This document shows, one piece after another, positions 62,581 through 64,000 of a stretch of DNA of 64,000 nucleotides. The stretch lies in contig NZ_CP107947.1 in NCBI RefSeq assembly GCF_036059255.1, positions 6,014,001 through 6,078,000 on the forward strand, in the 5' to 3' direction. The translations under genes were made by a program, and so were the position numbers. The notes beneath the pieces were generated by a model. The model ran no database searches. It was not told where the DNA came from and saw only the letters and a list, made by a program, of their open reading frames with translations. Source of the DNA: Micromonospora sp. NBC_00389. GTDB lineage: Bacteria > Actinomycetota > Actinomycetes > Mycobacteriales > Micromonosporaceae. Positions within the stretch are counted from its first letter, which is position 1. Each line of letters starts with the position of its first letter.

Positions 62581-63387
62581 ATGCCCCAGCGATACCAGAA
62601 CTACCCGAGGGCCGCCGTCGTCACCGGTGCGGACTCCGGCATCGGCAAGGCCTGCGCGGTCGCCCTGGCCGAGGCCGGCTTCGAGATCGGCATCACCTGG
62701 TACGGCGACCCCGACGGCGCCGATCGCACCGCCACCGAGGTCCGCGCCACCGGGCGGCGCTGCGAGGTCAGCGAGGTGGACCTGACCCGGCTGCCGGAGG
62801 CCGCGACGGTGGTGGACGAGCTGGCCGATCGGCTCGGTGGCATCGGGGTGCTGGTCAACAACGCCGGCACCGGCGCCTCGACGCCGTTCGTCGACACCGG
62901 GTGGGAGCAGTGGCGGGAGGTGCTGGCCGTCGACCTGGACGCGCCGTTCCTGTGCGCGCAGCGAGCCGCGCGGCGGATGCGGGCCGCCGGTGCCGGCGGA
63001 CGGATCATCAACATCACCAGCGTGCACGAGCACGCGCCCCGGGTCGGCTCGGCCGCGTACTGCGCGGCGAAGGGCGGGCTGGGACTGCTCACCAGAGTGA
63101 TGGCGCAGGAGTTGGCCGCCGACGGCATCACCGTCAACGCGGTCGCCCCCGGCGAGATCGCCACGCCGATGACCGGTCAGGAGGACGTCGACCCGTACAC
63201 CCAGGAGCGGCCCGGCGTACCGGTGGGACGGCCGGGCGACGCCCGGGAGGTCGCCGCCGTGGTGGCGCTGCTCGCCTCCCCCGCCGCCAGCTACGTCACC
63301 GGGGCGTCCTGGCCGGTCGACGGCGGCATGCTGCTGATGGGCCCGCAGGCCGCCGCGTTGACCACCGACGACTGGTGGTCGATCTGA
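62581..63387 (+). CDS. Short-chain dehydrogenase/reductase
   Basis: A 268-residue classical SDR. VTGADSGIGKACAVALA, VLVNNAGTGAST, NITSVHEH, and YCAAKGGLGLLTRVMAQELA give nucleotide loop, NNAG, Ser and Tyr-x-x-x-Lys. The ending WPVDGGMLLM is typical of glucose/ribitol-type SDRs. Divergent from rtcB. Substrate not predictable. Confidence 0.92.
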   Translation: MPQRYQNYPRAAVVTGADSGIGKACAVALAEAGFEIGITWYGDPDGADRTATEVRATGRRCEVSEVDLTRLPEAATVVDELADRLGGIGVLVNNAGTGASTPFVDTGWEQWREVLAVDLDAPFLCAQRAARRMRAAGAGGRIINITSVHEHAPRVGSAAYCAAKGGLGLLTRVMAQELAADGITVNAVAPGEIATPMTGQEDVDPYTQERPGVPVGRPGDAREVAAVVALLASPAASYVTGASWPVDGGMLLMGPQAAALTTDDWWSI

Positions 63388-63534
63388 GCACTGCCCGTTC
63401 ACCGCGGACCTGCTCCGTGGATGAAACCGGCGGTCGCGAACGGGACAGCGCCCGGCAAAGCGGGCACGTATCCTCCGCATTCCGGTGATCAGCGGGCGGC
63501 CACGTGGGGCCGGCCGACGACGGAGGGGGACCGG

Positions 63535-64000
63535 ATGCCCGAGTGGGCTGGTCGGGGCGGCCGGCAACGACGCGCCTTCGGCGTCGGTGGGACGCTGCTC
63601 GGGGTCGCCGCCCTGATGCTGCTGGCTGCCTGGCTCAGCACCGGCTTCCTCAGCGACCTGTTGCTCAACCTCGGCGCCAGCGTGGTGCTCGCGGCCATCT
63701 CGTACGTCATCTTCGACCCACTGTTCGAGGAGGCCCGCAAGGCGCGGGTGCAGGAGCACCTGAGCTTCGACCAACAGGCGTTCGTGACCCGGCTGCAGCG
63801 CGCCGGCCGCCGGGTGCGGATCCTCGACACCTGGACGATCCTGCTGGAGCAGCGGCATCGCGAGGAGACACTGGCAGCGGTACGCGCGGCACTCACCAAC
63901 GGCTCGCAGGTGCAGTTGCTCCTGCTCGACCCGGACTGCACCGCCGCCCAGCAGCGCTCTGAGGAGCTGGAACGGCAGCGGGTGAATGTGCCGCGGCAGA
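63535..64000 (+). CDS. Membrane-anchored hypothetical protein (3' end outside window)
   Basis: The first 155 residues of a protein that continues past the right edge. Hydrophobic segments at about 18-36 (LLGVAALMLLAAWLSTG) and 42-62 (LLLNLGASVVLAAISYVIFD) are followed by a soluble part with VRILDTWTILLEQRH and ALTNGSQVQLLLLDPDC. The last stretch resembles proteins in which a phospholipase-D-like or TIR-associated region senses nucleic acid, but too little is seen to decide. GGAGGGGGAC precedes the ATG at 63535. Confidence 0.75.
   Translation, partial: MPEWAGRGGRQRRAFGVGGTLLGVAALMLLAAWLSTGFLSDLLLNLGASVVLAAISYVIFDPLFEEARKARVQEHLSFDQQAFVTRLQRAGRRVRILDTWTILLEQRHREETLAAVRAALTNGSQVQLLLLDPDCTAAQQRSEELERQRVNVPRQ

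Overview
The window is very GC-rich with many GTG starts. It carries a mycothiol-dependent formaldehyde dehydrogenase, DUF6297 and DUF6510 proteins, a PhoD-type secreted phosphatase and several Tat or lipoprotein exports. Together these point to a mycothiol-producing actinomycete, most likely Micromonosporaceae (Micromonospora-like). No rRNA, tRNA, phage, transposon or CRISPR array was recognised. The region reads as chromosomal accessory and housekeeping DNA.

0-12.4 kb is mostly signalling and stress: the start of an OmpR-type response regulator, a Ser/Thr kinase, an OsmC/Ohr-like protein, a secreted GLFQQRPSSGWGT-family protein, a DivIVA-like protein and an Rcp1-type response regulator. Then comes a partner-switching block: a STAS protein, a cobalamin-binding protein with the W-x9-EH motif of B12 photoreceptors, a PAS-GAF-PP2C phosphatase and a divergent STAS protein. 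A DUF2267/degenerate pterin-dehydratase fusion, a spermidine-synthase-like methyltransferase and an AI-2E family permease follow. 12.4-22.9 kb holds NDH-2, a glycogen-debranching-like enzyme, an M28 peptidase, a GNAT, VOC proteins, an ArsR-SRPBCC-DHFR-like operon and an AhpD-like protein. 22.9-31.5 kb holds a redox operon (sulfite-oxidase-like, ferredoxin-reductase-like, DUF6510), TerC behind a probable yybP-ykoY riboswitch, small DUF2267/DUF2795/DUF1345 genes, a HhH-GPD-like protein, a pirin, and a second GLFQQRPSSGWGT protein. Upstream of that last gene lies a long non-coding stretch with two different tandem repeat families. 31.7-46.3 kb holds a secreted hydrolase, PhoD, a third GLFQQRPSSGWGT protein, DUF3626, the mycothiol formaldehyde operon, LtrA, an EthA/EthR-like monooxygenase/TetR locus with a 36-bp palindrome, and a YafY/WYL regulator.

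46.4-54.6 kb is the most unusual block. Four genes joined by GTGA or ATGA overlaps encode an ABC-ATPase-like protein that has lost essentially all catalytic motifs, a lipoprotein solute-binding protein, two permeases fused in one chain, and a membrane-anchored NB-ARC/TPR protein whose Walker A lysine is replaced. An ordinary, intact ABC ATPase plus DUF6297 membrane protein follow. The rest holds a DHFR-like protein, a MocR regulator with a divergent LysE exporter, a B3/B4-domain protein, a metallo-beta-lactamase, a multicopper oxidase with a palindromic operator, a convergent archease/RtcB pair, an SDR and the start of a membrane protein.

Themes: envelope and redox stress, partner-switching signalling, and several enzymes that look catalytically dead and probably regulatory. 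The two later GLFQQRPSSGWGT genes share exact GGAAT-N18-GTT promoter motifs (SigR/SigH type), four in tandem upstream of one of them.
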